Below the pieces are notes generated by a model. The model saw only the letters and a list, made by a program, of their open reading frames with translations. It searched no databases and was not told the DNA's origin. Made by a program: the position numbers and the translations under genes. From Clostridia bacterium (lineage in GTDB: Bacteria > Bacillota > Clostridia > Christensenellales > CAG-138): a stretch of 50,505 bases of DNA. The stretch lies in assembly GCA_017525875.1 (NCBI GenBank), contig JAFXSG010000007.1, positions 1 through 50,505 of the forward strand, written 5' to 3'. Below are positions 25,500-35,182 of the stretch, in pieces (position 1 is the stretch's first letter; each line of letters begins with the position of its first letter).

Positions 25500-26167
25500 C
25501 CTATGCTCCTGATGGCCGAGAACGGCCACACGACCGCGACCGCCTTGCCGAGCACCTGCTCGCAGGCTATCGGGCCGACGTCCTGTGAGCGGCTGTCATG
25601 CGAAACGTTGCGGTTGTCGCCCATCACGAAGACGTATCCCTCCGGGACCTCGTAAACGCCGTTGCGGCTGCCGCTGGTCGCGATGAGCCTTGTGATATGC
25701 CCGTACCAGTCGCCCGCGTAGGCGGTCTCGTCGAGCTGCTCGCCGTTGATGTAGACGTAGCCGCTGTCGATCGTGATCGTTTCGCCGCCGAACGCGATGA
25801 TGCGCTTGACGAAGCGCTCCGTCCTGCCTGGATAGTGGCATATTATGATGTCCCCGCGCTCCGGCTCATGGAACCAGTATGCGGTCTTGTTGACGGCAAC
25901 GCGCTCGCCGTCGAGCAGGTAGTTCTCCATGCTGGTGCCGTCCACGAGCGTGGGCTCGATGATGAACTGGCGGAGCGCCACCGCGGCGACGATCACCGCG
26001 AGCAGCATCAGTATAAAGCCGATATCGACGGGCTTTGAAAAGCCCTTTTGTTTTTTGTGCGTCTTTTCGGCGGCGGCGAGAAAGCGCTCCATCGCCCGCT
26101 TTGAAACGGTCTTCGCGTTTTCCCCGTCGGCGCCTGCCGTTATAGTGTTTTCGTTGATTTTTTCCAT
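25496..26167 (-). CDS. lepB: Signal peptidase I
   Basis: Membrane protease that removes signal peptides from exported proteins. The 223 residues have a cytoplasmic tail, one membrane helix (about 48-68), the nucleophile Ser79 in DGTSMENYL, the general base Lys121 in FVKRIIAFGGE, and the conserved MGDNRNVSHDSRSQDVG box. The start at 26167 follows a weak purine-rich site. It precedes a divergent paralogue, to which it is coupled. Confidence 0.92.
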   Translation of the reverse strand: MEKINENTITAGADGENAKTVSKRAMERFLAAAEKTHKKQKGFSKPVDIGFILMLLAVIVAAVALRQFIIEPTLVDGTSMENYLLDGERVAVNKTAYWFHEPERGDIIICHYPGRTERFVKRIIAFGGETITIDSGYVYINGEQLDETAYAGDWYGHITRLIATSGSRNGVYEVPEGYVFVMGDNRNVSHDSRSQDVGPIACEQVLGKAVAVVWPFSAIRSIG

Positions 26168-26186
26168 CGTGTTTTCCGTTCTTTCG

Positions 26187-26396
26187 TTATTCGCCCTGAT
26201 CCGCGTTTTCCCCGCGGGGAAGGCGTTTTTTCGCTGCCCGCATGAAATCGAGCCGGTCGAGCATGACGCTCCGCCCGCATTTGACGCAGCGGATGCGGAT
26301 ATCGGCGCCGGTGCGGGTGATCTCCCACTCGTTTCCGCCGCAGGCATGCTTTTTCCGCATTTCGACGCGGTCGCCGAGTTCGAACTCCGTCAGCAT
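26187..26396 (-). CDS. DUF951 family protein
   Basis: 69 residues. The family features are all visible: FELGDRVEMRKKHACGGNEWE, then TRTGADIRIRCVKCGRSVMLDR, with a Cys-x2-Cys pair and an upstream Cys that may bind a metal. Such proteins are widespread next to ychF and other housekeeping genes in Firmicutes, with no known function. It starts two bases after the preceding small gene and ends 19 bases before lepB. Confidence 0.88.
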   Translation of the reverse strand: MLTEFELGDRVEMRKKHACGGNEWEITRTGADIRIRCVKCGRSVMLDRLDFMRAAKKRLPRGENADQGE

Positions 26397-26398
26397 GC

Positions 26399-26656
26399 TC
26401 AGCCCTGCAGCCCGTTCTCCTGGCGCTGCATGTTCTCCACTACGATGTCGTAGATCTCGCCGAGGGACGCGGCGTATTCAAGCAGCTTCCAGGGCTCGTT
26501 CGTGTGGAAATGGATCTTTATCAGGTTCTCGTCGCCCACGGCAAGCAGGCAGTCTCCCGCGAAATGCTCCGTGATATAGTCGAAGATCTCGTCCTCGTCG
26601 AGGTTTTCGCCGTCGATCAAAAGCTGAGTGTCGAATTTGAATTCCAGTTCTTCCAT
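26399..26656 (-). CDS. Standalone FakA C-terminal-like domain
   Basis: 85 residues matching the C-terminal region of the fatty-acid kinase FakA/DAK2 family: FDTQLLIDGENLD, CLLAVGDENLIKIHFHTNEPW and GEIYDIVVENMQRQ. In FakA this region follows the kinase domain and contacts the FakB acyl carrier. Here it is a separate small gene. The SD AAAGGA (minus strand, 26684-26679) overlaps the stop of the amylase gene. It is separated from the ATG by a small CGGC/GCCG hairpin (26665-26678), leaving about 8 unpaired bases. Confidence 0.72.
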   Translation of the reverse strand: MEELEFKFDTQLLIDGENLDEDEIFDYITEHFAGDCLLAVGDENLIKIHFHTNEPWKLLEYAASLGEIYDIVVENMQRQENGLQG

Positions 26657-26683
26657 TCTGATACCGGCTCAAAGGCCGTCCTT

Positions 26684-28681
26684 TCATTTATTGGCTGTTG
26701 ACGGACCATCCTGGTCCCTTTCATCCTCAAGTTTCCCCGCGAGCATCACGCAGCTTATCGGCTGCATCTCGATCGACAGGCCTTTTTCGCCGCTCGTGCA
26801 GAAGCGTTCGCCCCGCAGCATGCAGCGGTATTCGGGGGCGAAGCGGACGCGCCCGGCGTCCGGCCCTTCGGTGAAATCGCTCTCGGTGAACTCCGCGCTG
26901 CGCTGCTCGCGCGAGCGGTTGACGACCGTGAGCGCCGTCTCGTTCCCGAAGCGGCGGTAGATCGCGAAAACGTCCTGATTTACGGGCAGGAACGCGGTCT
27001 CGCCGAACACCAAGGCGTTCGAGCGCCTGCGGATCCTGCCGAGCCTGCGGTAGTGCTCGAGGAGCAGCCTGTCCTCATGCCCCCACGGGAAGGTGCCTCG
27101 GTTGAACGGGTCCGAAAGCCCGGTAAGGCCGGCCTCGTCGCCATAGAACAGGGCGGGCGGCTGGGGCATCGTGTACTGGAGGCAGCTTGCCGCCATCAGC
27201 CGCTTTTTGCCGGCGGCGAGCTCCTCGGAGCCGGTGCGGAACGCCGCCTGCTGCGCCCTCGGGAGCGTGTCCTTCTTCGGCGCGCCGGAGAGCACGGACA
27301 GAACGCGCTCCGTGTCGTGGCTGCCGAGCGTGTTCATGCAGGCGCGGTAGAACGGATCCGGGTAGCGCTCGCGCTGCCCGCCGAGCGCGTCGTTCAGGGC
27401 GTAGGCGTCGATCATGCCGGTCATGAAATCCAGCACCGCGTCGCGGAAGGGGTAGTTCATAACGCTGTCGAGCTCGTGCCCGAGCACGTATTTGCGAAGT
27501 CCCTTCTCCCACATCTTGTTGGAGGCGTCGTCCCATACCTCGCCCAGCAGCAGGGCTTCCCCGTCCCTCGCCTTCACGGCGCGGCGCAGCTCCTCTATGA
27601 AGCAGTCCGGCAGCTCGTCGGCAACGTCGAGCCGCCACGAGGTCAAACCGCGCTCCGCCCACTGCGCGAGCACGCTGCGGATGAAGGCGACGTATGAGGG
27701 CGTTTCCTCTTTTACCTCCGGCAGGGTCTCAAAGCCCCACCAGCAGCGGTATTTATCCGGGAAATGCCTGAAATCGTACCATTCATAATATGGGGACTGA
27801 GGCCCCGAGTATGCCCCGACCGAGGGATAGCGGCCGTATCGGTTGAAATAGACGCTGTCGTCCCCGGTGTGGGAAAAAACGCCGTCCGCCACGACGCGGA
27901 TGCCGAGCGCTCCGGCCTCGCGGACGAGCCGCTCAAGCTCCTTTTCGGTGCCGAGCACGGGATCGACCTTCGTATAGTCCGCGGTGTTGTAGCGGTGGTT
28001 GCTCGCGGCCTCGAAGATCGGGTTAAGGTAGATGCAGCTCACGCCGAGCGAGGCGATGTAGGGCAGTTTTTCGATAATGCCCTCGAGGTCGCCGCCGTAA
28101 TAATCGCAGGGCGCGTAGTATTTTTCGCCGGGGAGCGGAGCCCACAGCACGGGCTCGTCCCAGTTTTCGTGGCGGAGGACCGGCCTGCCGAGCTTTTCGT
28201 GGCAGTCGAGGCGGTCGAGTGCAGTTTGGCCCTGTTCATCGGGCCGTCCTCTTCTGAAGCGGTCCGGGAAGATCTGGTAGACGATCGCCTCGCGGAACCA
28301 CTCGGGCGTGGTGAACGCGGGATCGTAGACCGTGATCTGATAATCCTGCGGCTGCGTGCCGGAGGGCCTCCCCTCGCCGGAGCGGCCGCCGTAGAACCTG
28401 CGCTCGTAATTCGCGTCTATGATGAAATAATACCAGAGGAGCTGGGGCTCATGGGGGGCCGTGAAGCGGTAGCTGTGATACAGCCGGCCGTCATGCCATT
28501 CCGGGCAGCCGTCGATCAGCTGCTCATGCCCTTCCGTCCAGAGGCGGAGCTTCGTCCACGCGCGCTCCGCGTCCTGCCCCCAGAGGCGCAGGCGAAGCAC
28601 GATCTCCGTCCCGCAGGTCACTGCCCCGAGCGGATCGCGATAGCTCTTTTCTCTTGAATTGTGGCAGGCAAACAGCTCCAT
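26684..28681 (-). CDS. GH13 alpha-amylase family enzyme (neopullulanase or cyclomaltodextrinase type)
   Basis: 665 residues. An N-terminal beta domain of about 120 residues (resembling CBM34) precedes the TIM barrel, which begins at WFREAIVYQIFPDRF. Catalytic regions are visible: ADGVFSHTG, the nucleophile Asp in SWRLDVADELPD, the acid/base Glu in LLGEVWDD, and the third acid in TLGSHDTERVLS. There is no signal peptide, so it acts on maltodextrins or cyclodextrins in the cytoplasm. It lies one base after ychF. No maltodextrin transporter is adjacent. Confidence 0.92.
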   Translation of the reverse strand: MELFACHNSREKSYRDPLGAVTCGTEIVLRLRLWGQDAERAWTKLRLWTEGHEQLIDGCPEWHDGRLYHSYRFTAPHEPQLLWYYFIIDANYERRFYGGRSGEGRPSGTQPQDYQITVYDPAFTTPEWFREAIVYQIFPDRFRRGRPDEQGQTALDRLDCHEKLGRPVLRHENWDEPVLWAPLPGEKYYAPCDYYGGDLEGIIEKLPYIASLGVSCIYLNPIFEAASNHRYNTADYTKVDPVLGTEKELERLVREAGALGIRVVADGVFSHTGDDSVYFNRYGRYPSVGAYSGPQSPYYEWYDFRHFPDKYRCWWGFETLPEVKEETPSYVAFIRSVLAQWAERGLTSWRLDVADELPDCFIEELRRAVKARDGEALLLGEVWDDASNKMWEKGLRKYVLGHELDSVMNYPFRDAVLDFMTGMIDAYALNDALGGQRERYPDPFYRACMNTLGSHDTERVLSVLSGAPKKDTLPRAQQAAFRTGSEELAAGKKRLMAASCLQYTMPQPPALFYGDEAGLTGLSDPFNRGTFPWGHEDRLLLEHYRRLGRIRRRSNALVFGETAFLPVNQDVFAIYRRFGNETALTVVNRSREQRSAEFTESDFTEGPDAGRVRFAPEYRCMLRGERFCTSGEKGLSIEMQPISCVMLAGKLEDERDQDGPSTANK

Positions 28682-28682
28682 A

Positions 28683-29771
28683 TCACACGTTGAAGCGGAA
28701 AACGATGACGTCGCCGTCCTGAACTACGTAGTCCTTGCCCTCGCTCCTGACGAGGCCCTTATCCTTGCAGGCGGCGATGCTTCCCTCCGCGACCAGCGTC
28801 TCATACGGAACGACCTCCGCGCGGATGAAGCCGCGCTCGAAATCCGTGTGGATCTTGCCGGCGGCGCCGGGGGCCTTGGTGCCCTTGGTGATCGTCCACG
28901 CGCGGACCTCGTCCGTTCCGGCGGTGAGGAAGCTGATGAGGCCGAGCAGCGAATAGCCCGCCTTGATGAGCTTGTCCAAACCGCTCTCGCCGATGCCGAG
29001 CTCCTCGATGAACGCGGCGCGCTCCTCGTCCGAAAGCTCCGAAAGCTCCTCCTCGACCTTGGCGCAGATGGTCAGCGCCTGCGCGCCCTCCTTCTCCGCC
29101 TCGGCATACAGCGCCTTGACGGCCTCGGGCTCCGTGCCGAGCTGATCCTCGGAGATGTTCGCAACGTAGATCACGGGCTTGGTGGTCAGAAGGAACAGCT
29201 CCTCCGCCGCCCTGCGCTCGTCCTCGGTCATCTCCATGCTGCGCACGGGGCGGAACTCGTCCAAATGCGCCTTGATGCGCTCCAGGAAAGCGATCTCGGC
29301 AAGGTATTTTTTTTCGCCGCTCTTACTGTTTTTCTTCGCCTTGTCGATGCGCCTGTCGATGGTCTCGAGGTCGGCGTACACAAGCTCCAGATTGATGGTC
29401 TCCATGTCGCGCACGGGGTCGACGGAGCCGTCCACGTGAACGACGTTGTCGTCCTCAAAGCAGCGCACGACGTGAACGATCGCGTCCACCTCGCGGATAT
29501 GCGAAAGGAACTTGTTGCCGAGGCCCTCGCCGCGGTACGCGCCGCGCACGAGGCCGGCGATATCCACGAATTTGATCGTGGCGGCAACGAGGCTCTTCGG
29601 GTGATACATTTCGTTGAGCACGGCAAGGCGCGGGTCGTTTACGTTCACGATGCCGACGTTCGGCTCGATCGTGCAGAACGGATAGTTCGCCGCCTGCGCT
29701 CCGGCCTTGGTGATCGCGTTGAAAAGGGTGCTCTTGCCGACGTTCGGCAGGCCTATGACTCCAAGCTTCAT
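28683..29771 (-). CDS. ychF: Redox-regulated ATPase YchF/Ola1
   Basis: 362-residue universally conserved P-loop protein of the OBG family that prefers ATP and associates with ribosomes. G1 is GLPNVGKST, switch regions include [12 protein letters not shown] and [17 protein letters not shown], and the C-terminal TGS-like domain has [14 protein letters not shown]. The usual NKxD motif is VANIS..., as expected for ATP-preferring YchF. The start at 29771 has the standard MKLGVIG opening. It leads the eight-gene minus-strand unit that ends at 22063. Confidence 0.96.
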   Translation of the reverse strand: MKLGVIGLPNVGKSTLFNAITKAGAQAANYPFCTIEPNVGIVNVNDPRLAVLNEMYHPKSLVAATIKFVDIAGLVRGAYRGEGLGNKFLSHIREVDAIVHVVRCFEDDNVVHVDGSVDPVRDMETINLELVYADLETIDRRIDKAKKNSKSGEKKYLAEIAFLERIKAHLDEFRPVRSMEMTEDERRAAEELFLLTTKPVIYVANISEDQLGTEPEAVKALYAEAEKEGAQALTICAKVEEELSELSDEERAAFIEELGIGESGLDKLIKAGYSLLGLISFLTAGTDEVRAWTITKGTKAPGAAGKIHTDFERGFIRAEVVPYETLVAEGSIAACKDKGLVRSEGKDYVVQDGDVIVFRFNV

Positions 29772-29835
29772 AGCTTTTCTTCCTTTGATGCAAGAGATTT
29801 GCGCCGCTCCGGCGCAGAGTTTTTCATTACCCTTC

Positions 29836-29865
29836 ATTATAACATACACGGGGCGGATAATTCAA
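29836..29865 (-). promoter_or_regulatory. Promoter of the ychF operon
   Basis: Minus strand TTGAAT (29865-29860) and TATAAT (29841-29836), 18 bases apart; leader about 60 bases. Confidence 0.75.
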
Positions 29866-29895
29866 CGCCTTGACGGGTATTCTTTCGGATATTCG

Positions 29896-29918
29896 CGGGA
29901 AAACGGCGCGTTTTCCCG
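29896..29918. promoter_or_regulatory. Perfect inverted repeat between divergent promoters
   Basis: CGGGAAAAC (29896-29904) and GTTTTCCCG (29910-29918) flank five bases. It lies upstream of both ychF (minus) and phzF (plus) promoters and may be an operator or a simple hairpin. Confidence 0.5.
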
Positions 29919-29927
29919 GCGCGGGGC

Positions 29928-29957
29928 TTGCCGCCCGGCCTGCGCGGATGCTATAAT
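29928..29957 (+). promoter_or_regulatory. Promoter of the phzF-like gene
   Basis: TTGCCG (29928-29933) and TATAAT (29952-29957), 18 bases apart. Confidence 0.6.
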
Positions 29958-29999
29958 GGGACCGAAGTAAAATGCCCGTTCGGGCGAACGGAGAGAATG

Positions 30000-30863
30000 A
30001 TGAAGGCATACGTTATGGACGCGTTCACGGACGCGGTGTTCTCCGGCAATCAGGCCGGCGTGGTGATCCCGGACAGGCCCCTTTCGGACGCGCTGATGCA
30101 GCGCATCGCGGCGGAGTTCAAGCACTCCGAGACCGCTTTCATCGACCTTTCCGGCGCGGAAAAAGGCGCGATCGGCGTGCGCTATTTCACCCCTGCGGGC
30201 GAGGTGGAGCTCTGCGGCCACGCGACCGTCGCAGGCTTTTCGTGCCTGCTGCTCACGGGGCGCATCGCGGAGGGCCGCTATACCGCCGTCACCGGGGCCG
30301 GGCGGCTCGCCGTCGACGTCAGGGACGGCGCGGTGCTGATGGATATGGCCGCGCCGAGGCTCCTCGGCGGGCTCTCGAACGAGGACAGCGCCGCGCTGTA
30401 CGCGGCGTACGCCCTTACGGAAGCCGACTGCCCGGATGGCTGCCGCCCCGCGATCGTTTCGACGGGCCTTGCGGATATCATGATGCCGGTCTCCGATCGG
30501 GAAACGCTGCTTCGCGCCGTGCAGAACGAGGCGGAGGTCGCCGCCCTTTCAAAAAAGCTCGGCTGCGTGGGCGTGCATATGTTCTCCCCGGGCGACGGGA
30601 GCTGTACTGCGTTTTGCAGCAATTTCGCCCCGCTCTACGGCATCCCGGAGGAGTGCGCGACCGGCACGGCGAACGCGGCGCTGACGTATTATCTCAATTC
30701 CCTCGGCCTCATCGCGCCGGGCGGGGAGAATCTCTTCATCCAGGGCGAGCACATGGGCAGGCCGTCGCGGGTCGTGAGCACGCTCACCGAGACCGAAAAC
30801 GGCACGCTCATCCGCGTGGGCGGCCGTGCCGTGATGAGCATGGAATGCGATATCAAAGTCTGA
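30000..30863 (+). CDS. PhzF family isomerase/epimerase-like protein
   Basis: 287 residues with the two-domain diaminopimelate-epimerase fold. The first domain opens MDAFTDAVFSGNQAGVV, carries the catalytic glutamate in KHSETAFI, and then GEVELCGHATVA. The second domain has GIPEECATGTANAAL. Most members are of unknown function; the named one makes phenazine, and no phenazine genes are here. GGAGAG lies directly upstream; ATGs at 29997 and 30000 are both possible, the second with better spacing. It is a monocistronic unit between a divergent promoter region and a strong terminator. Confidence 0.9.
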   Translation: MKAYVMDAFTDAVFSGNQAGVVIPDRPLSDALMQRIAAEFKHSETAFIDLSGAEKGAIGVRYFTPAGEVELCGHATVAGFSCLLLTGRIAEGRYTAVTGAGRLAVDVRDGAVLMDMAAPRLLGGLSNEDSAALYAAYALTEADCPDGCRPAIVSTGLADIMMPVSDRETLLRAVQNEAEVAALSKKLGCVGVHMFSPGDGSCTAFCSNFAPLYGIPEECATGTANAALTYYLNSLGLIAPGGENLFIQGEHMGRPSRVVSTLTETENGTLIRVGGRAVMSMECDIKV

Positions 30864-30899
30864 GCGCAAGCGAAGGTATTTCGGGCAGGCAGCAACAGA

Positions 30900-30931
30900 A
30901 ACGGCCGCGCGATATGCGCGGCCGTTGTTTT
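30900..30931. terminator. Terminator between phzF-like and thiT
   Basis: AACGGCCGCGC (30900-30910) and GCGCGGCCGTT (30916-30926) form an 11-bp stem, followed by GTTTT. It serves the convergent genes on both sides, more strongly the plus strand. Confidence 0.8.
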
Positions 30932-30944
30932 CATGCGTTCCTTG

Positions 30945-31979
30945 TCAATACTTGAGCGCTGTCCTGATCGCCTTGCGGAACGGGGGAAGCAGGGCGATCA
31001 CGACACAGATCGCGATATCAGCGAGCATGTACGGCGCGTTGTAAACGAGGGAAGCCCAGAGGTTGGGCCCGATCATCTGCGCGAAGGTCATGCCTGTTTC
31101 CGCGCCTTCACCGAGCATAACGTACTTGCCGAAGAAGATCGCGCCGCCGATGAAGTGGCTGAGGAAGCGCGCGATGCCGCCGATCAGCGCGGAGAACACC
31201 AGATTTCTCTCGCCGCGGACGAGGCCGCCGAGGCCGATGAGCGCGAACGCGAGCGGATAGTCGAAGATGAACTGGAGCCAGTGCACGAACCAGCCGCCCT
31301 GGACGTACTGCAGGATGCCGTACACGAGGCCGGCGAGCATGCCGTTGCGCACGCCGTAGCGGTTCGCGTAGACCATGAGCGGCAGCATGCTTGCGAGCGT
31401 GACGGAGCCGCCGGTGGGCATTGAGAACAGCTTGACGTAGCTGAGCACGAAGCTGAGCGCGATGCAGAGCGCGCCGTGGATCAGCACGATCGTGGGGCTG
31501 ACCTTCTGACCGACGCCGGTGTCGGGCGTCTTCCTGCGGGTAGCGAGGAAAACGATCAGCGCGACGGCGATCGCGGCCGCGCCCGCGAGGAAGATCCAAT
31601 CCTTGGTCTCGAGCTTTTTGAGCTTCTCGAACAGGACGAACCCGATGCCCTCTTTTTCTTCGCCGGTGGTCTCGGCGTCATCCGCGCCGGTGGTCTCGGC
31701 GCTGTTTTCGCCGGTGGTCAGCGTGTCCTCCGCGCCGGTGGTCAGCACGCCTTCCCCGGGCGCGTCGTCGCCATCCTTGGGCGCGTCGGCGTCATCGGAG
31801 GATACGGGTGCGTCGGCGTCGGGCGCTTCGGCGTCTTCGGAGCTCATCGTCGCCGACATCTCGCCCTCCTCGGCCAAAACGAGGCCGGGACGGGTGAAGC
31901 CCATGGAAACGAGGCACAGGCATACCGCAAGGCAGATGACAGCCGCGGTCAGCACGGCGTTCATAAAGCCCTTCTTCAT
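30945..31979 (-). CDS. thiT: ECF thiamine transporter S component with acidic N-terminal extension
   Basis: Substrate-binding membrane subunit of an energy-coupling-factor thiamine importer. The last 190 residues are ThiT-like: HGALCIALSFVLSYVKLFSMP, GGSVTLASMLPLMVYANRYG and the thiamine-contact region YVQGGWFVHWLQFIFDYPLAF. ThiT alone is usually about 190 residues. Here a predicted signal peptide or first helix, about 90 acidic residues (with repeated TTG-acidic units such as LTTGAED, LTTGENS, ETTGADD) and an extra membrane helix come first. A TPP riboswitch and terminator lie upstream, confirming the thiamine link. Confidence 0.9.
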   Translation of the reverse strand: MKKGFMNAVLTAAVICLAVCLCLVSMGFTRPGLVLAEEGEMSATMSSEDAEAPDADAPVSSDDADAPKDGDDAPGEGVLTTGAEDTLTTGENSAETTGADDAETTGEEKEGIGFVLFEKLKKLETKDWIFLAGAAAIAVALIVFLATRRKTPDTGVGQKVSPTIVLIHGALCIALSFVLSYVKLFSMPTGGSVTLASMLPLMVYANRYGVRNGMLAGLVYGILQYVQGGWFVHWLQFIFDYPLAFALIGLGGLVRGERNLVFSALIGGIARFLSHFIGGAIFFGKYVMLGEGAETGMTFAQMIGPNLWASLVYNAPYMLADIAICVVIALLPPFRKAIRTALKY

Positions 31980-31992
31980 TGATAATTCCTTT

Positions 31993-32027
31993 CAAAAACG
32001 AACAGCCCCCGCAAACGGTGCGGAGGC
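31993..32027 (-). terminator. TPP-riboswitch terminator before thiT
   Basis: On the minus strand, GCCTCCGCA (32027-32019) pairs with TGCGGGGGC (32013-32005) and TGTTCGTTTTTG follows. It lies between the aptamer and the thiT ribosome site AAAGGAA. Confidence 0.8.
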
Positions 32028-32046
32028 AATAGCTTTTATTTCCGTA

Positions 32047-32127
32047 CCGCTTCCCTACGCAGGTATTACCCCAACAGGTTCAAAGGCTCATTCTCAGCCC
32101 GGGGTCTCCCCCGTGCGCGCCCAGCGG
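32047..32127 (-). promoter_or_regulatory. TPP (thiamin pyrophosphate) riboswitch
   Basis: Minus-strand sequence contains GGGCTGAGAATGAGCC, CTTTGAACCTG, GGGGTAATACCTGCGTAGGGAAG, the conserved THI-element core. P1 pairs CCGCT (32127-32123) with AGCGG (32051-32047). It should switch thiT off when TPP is plentiful. Confidence 0.96.
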
Positions 32128-32148
32128 AGCTATTCGGTTTTCGGGCAT

Positions 32149-32177
32149 ATTATAGCGCGGCAGGAAGAAAAATGCAA
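32149..32177 (-). promoter_or_regulatory. Promoter of thiT
   Basis: Minus strand TTGCAT (32177-32172) and TATAAT (32154-32149), exactly 17 bases apart, just upstream of the aptamer. Confidence 0.8.
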
Positions 32178-32245
32178 GAGCAGGCGGGCGGGAATGAATA
32201 AGTATATCGAATGGGAGGCGATCCAGCGTCGCAGGGCGGCAGTAG

Positions 32246-32438
32246 GGCTTCCCCTGGAGGGGAAGCTGTCATTTTGTTTAGGCAAAATGACTGATGAGGT
32301 GTTAAAGCGGCGGAAACGGTTTGCTCCGCAGGATGGCCTTTACCGCGGGCGGCAGGTTGCCGCCCCTACGGGTGATTTGGCTATTGAAAACACCTCATCC
32401 ACCGCAAGCGGTCCCCCTTCCCCTCAAGGGGAAGGCCT
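32246..32438. repeat. Palindromic intergenic element (GATGAGGTGTT family), copy 2
   Basis: Left arm: CTTCCCCTGGAGGGGAAG, a CATTTTGTTTAGGCAAAATG hairpin, then TGATGAGGTGTT. Right arm: AACACCTCATC, a CCGCAAGCGG hairpin, then CCTTCCCCTCAAGGGGAAGG. A GCGGGCGGCAGGTTGCCGCCCC palindrome of another family sits inside (about 32344-32366), and another follows at 32457-32478. No gene is seen between 32178 and 32492. Confidence 0.75.
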
Positions 32439-32492
32439 GATCTTTCACCCGCAGAGGCGGCAGGTTGCCGCCCCTACTGAATGCAAAACAAA

Positions 32493-32516
32493 AGAGAGCC
32501 GCTTTTGCGGCTCTCT
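32493..32516 (-). terminator. Terminator of the ATP synthase operon
   Basis: GAGAGCCGC and its complement flank a four-base loop. On the minus strand CTTTTGTTTTGC follows. It begins about 15 bases after the atpC stop, so no coding space remains for a longer epsilon subunit. Confidence 0.88.
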
Positions 32517-32530
32517 CGAAGTTATTTCGT

Positions 32531-32791
32531 TTACTTCATCGTGATCTCGCTCGAGAGCACGGTCACGAGGTCCTTTTCGACCAGCAGCAGCCCCGTCCCG
32601 CAGGCGAAATCCTTTTGGGTATTGTCCGGCAGGATGAAGTGGCAGTCGGCCGGTTTGAGGACCGTCACGAACGGAACGTGCCCGGCGAGGATGCCGAGCG
32701 CGCCCTCCGTTCCGCGAACGGAGAGGGAAACAGCCTTGCCGCTGAACGCGTCACCCGCAGGGGTGGATATCTTGAGATCGAATTCCGTCAT
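32531..32791 (-). CDS. atpC: ATP synthase epsilon subunit, short form
   Basis: 86 residues, against about 130-140 in most bacteria. The N-terminal beta-sandwich is complete (FDLKISTPAG, GTEGALGILAGHVPFVTVLKPA, LLLVEKDLVTVLSS). The C-terminal two-helix domain, which inhibits ATP hydrolysis in many enzymes, is absent, and the terminator follows at once. There is no sign of a frameshift. It is the last gene of the operon, 24 bases after atpD. Confidence 0.9.
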   Translation of the reverse strand: MTEFDLKISTPAGDAFSGKAVSLSVRGTEGALGILAGHVPFVTVLKPADCHFILPDNTQKDFACGTGLLLVEKDLVTVLSSEITMK

Positions 32792-32815
32792 TTTACTGCC
32801 CCATGCCTTTTATGG

Positions 32816-34261
<1,446 letters not shown>

Positions 34262-35158
34262 TTATCTGCCCGCGCCCGCGACGATCTCGGTGATTTCCTG
34301 CGTGATCGCGCCCTGGCGCGCGCGGTTGTATTCAAGGCTAAGATTGTCCTTCATCACGATGCCGTTCTTGGTGGCGGCGTCCATCGCGACGCGCCTTGCG
34401 GCGATCTCGCTTGCGAAGCTCTCGCGCACAAGGCCGAAGATGATGGCGGAAAGGTATTCCGGGATCGCGATGCCGAGGACCTCGGCGGCGTTCGGCTCGA
34501 ACTCCATGAAACGGGCGCCCTCCGGTTTTTCCTCCGTGTCCTGCGCTTTCATCTCGCGGAAGCCCATGCGGCGGCTCTCGGGCAGCACGCACTCGGAAAG
34601 CGGCAAAAGCGTCGACAGCACGGCGGTCTGCGTCATGATGGTGACGTAGGCGGTGGAGACGATCTGGATCCTTTTGATCTCGCCCGCGAGGTATCTTTCG
34701 CAGAGCGAAACGGCGAGGGCCTTGCTGTCCTCGGGCTTGAAATGCTCCGTCGTGCCTCCTCCGAGAGCGCTCTTTTTCTCCGGCGCGTGGCCCTGCACCC
34801 TGTCCACGCTGCGGCGGCCGATCGGGATGATCTCGTCCGCTGCCACACCGTCCGCAAGGCGGAAGGCGTTCGCGTTATAGCCGCCCGCAAGCCCGCGGTC
34901 GCCCGCGATGACGATCAGCACGGTCTTGCCGCCGTCGTCCTTGGGGCCGGTGACGTAGATGGAATCGGCGCAGTCCCGGCTCCCGGCGAGCGCGGAGATG
35001 ACGGTGCGCATGGATTCGCAGTATTTGCGGGAATTCGATAACTGCTCCGTCGCCTTGCGGATCTTGCCCGCGGCAACGAGCTGCATCGCCTTGGTGAGAT
35101 GCAGCGTTGAGTCGACGCTTCGTATCCTCGCTTTGAGTCGCTTGATGTTTGCGCTCAT
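34262..35158 (-). CDS. atpG: ATP synthase gamma subunit
   Basis: Central stalk that rotates inside the alpha-beta ring. The 298 residues have the N-terminal coiled-coil helix (LKARIRSVDSTLHLTKAMQLVAAGKIRKA) and the C-terminal helix (NLSEYNRARQGAITQEITEIVAGA-type ending, here SLEYNRARQGAITQEI). The middle Rossmann-like part contains VLIVIAGDRGLAGGYN. Length is slightly above average. It sits between atpA and atpD. Confidence 0.97.
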   Translation of the reverse strand: MSANIKRLKARIRSVDSTLHLTKAMQLVAAGKIRKATEQLSNSRKYCESMRTVISALAGSRDCADSIYVTGPKDDGGKTVLIVIAGDRGLAGGYNANAFRLADGVAADEIIPIGRRSVDRVQGHAPEKKSALGGGTTEHFKPEDSKALAVSLCERYLAGEIKRIQIVSTAYVTIMTQTAVLSTLLPLSECVLPESRRMGFREMKAQDTEEKPEGARFMEFEPNAAEVLGIAIPEYLSAIIFGLVRESFASEIAARRVAMDAATKNGIVMKDNLSLEYNRARQGAITQEITEIVAGAGR

Positions 35159-35182
35159 TGGTAACTCCGTTCGTTGATTCGC

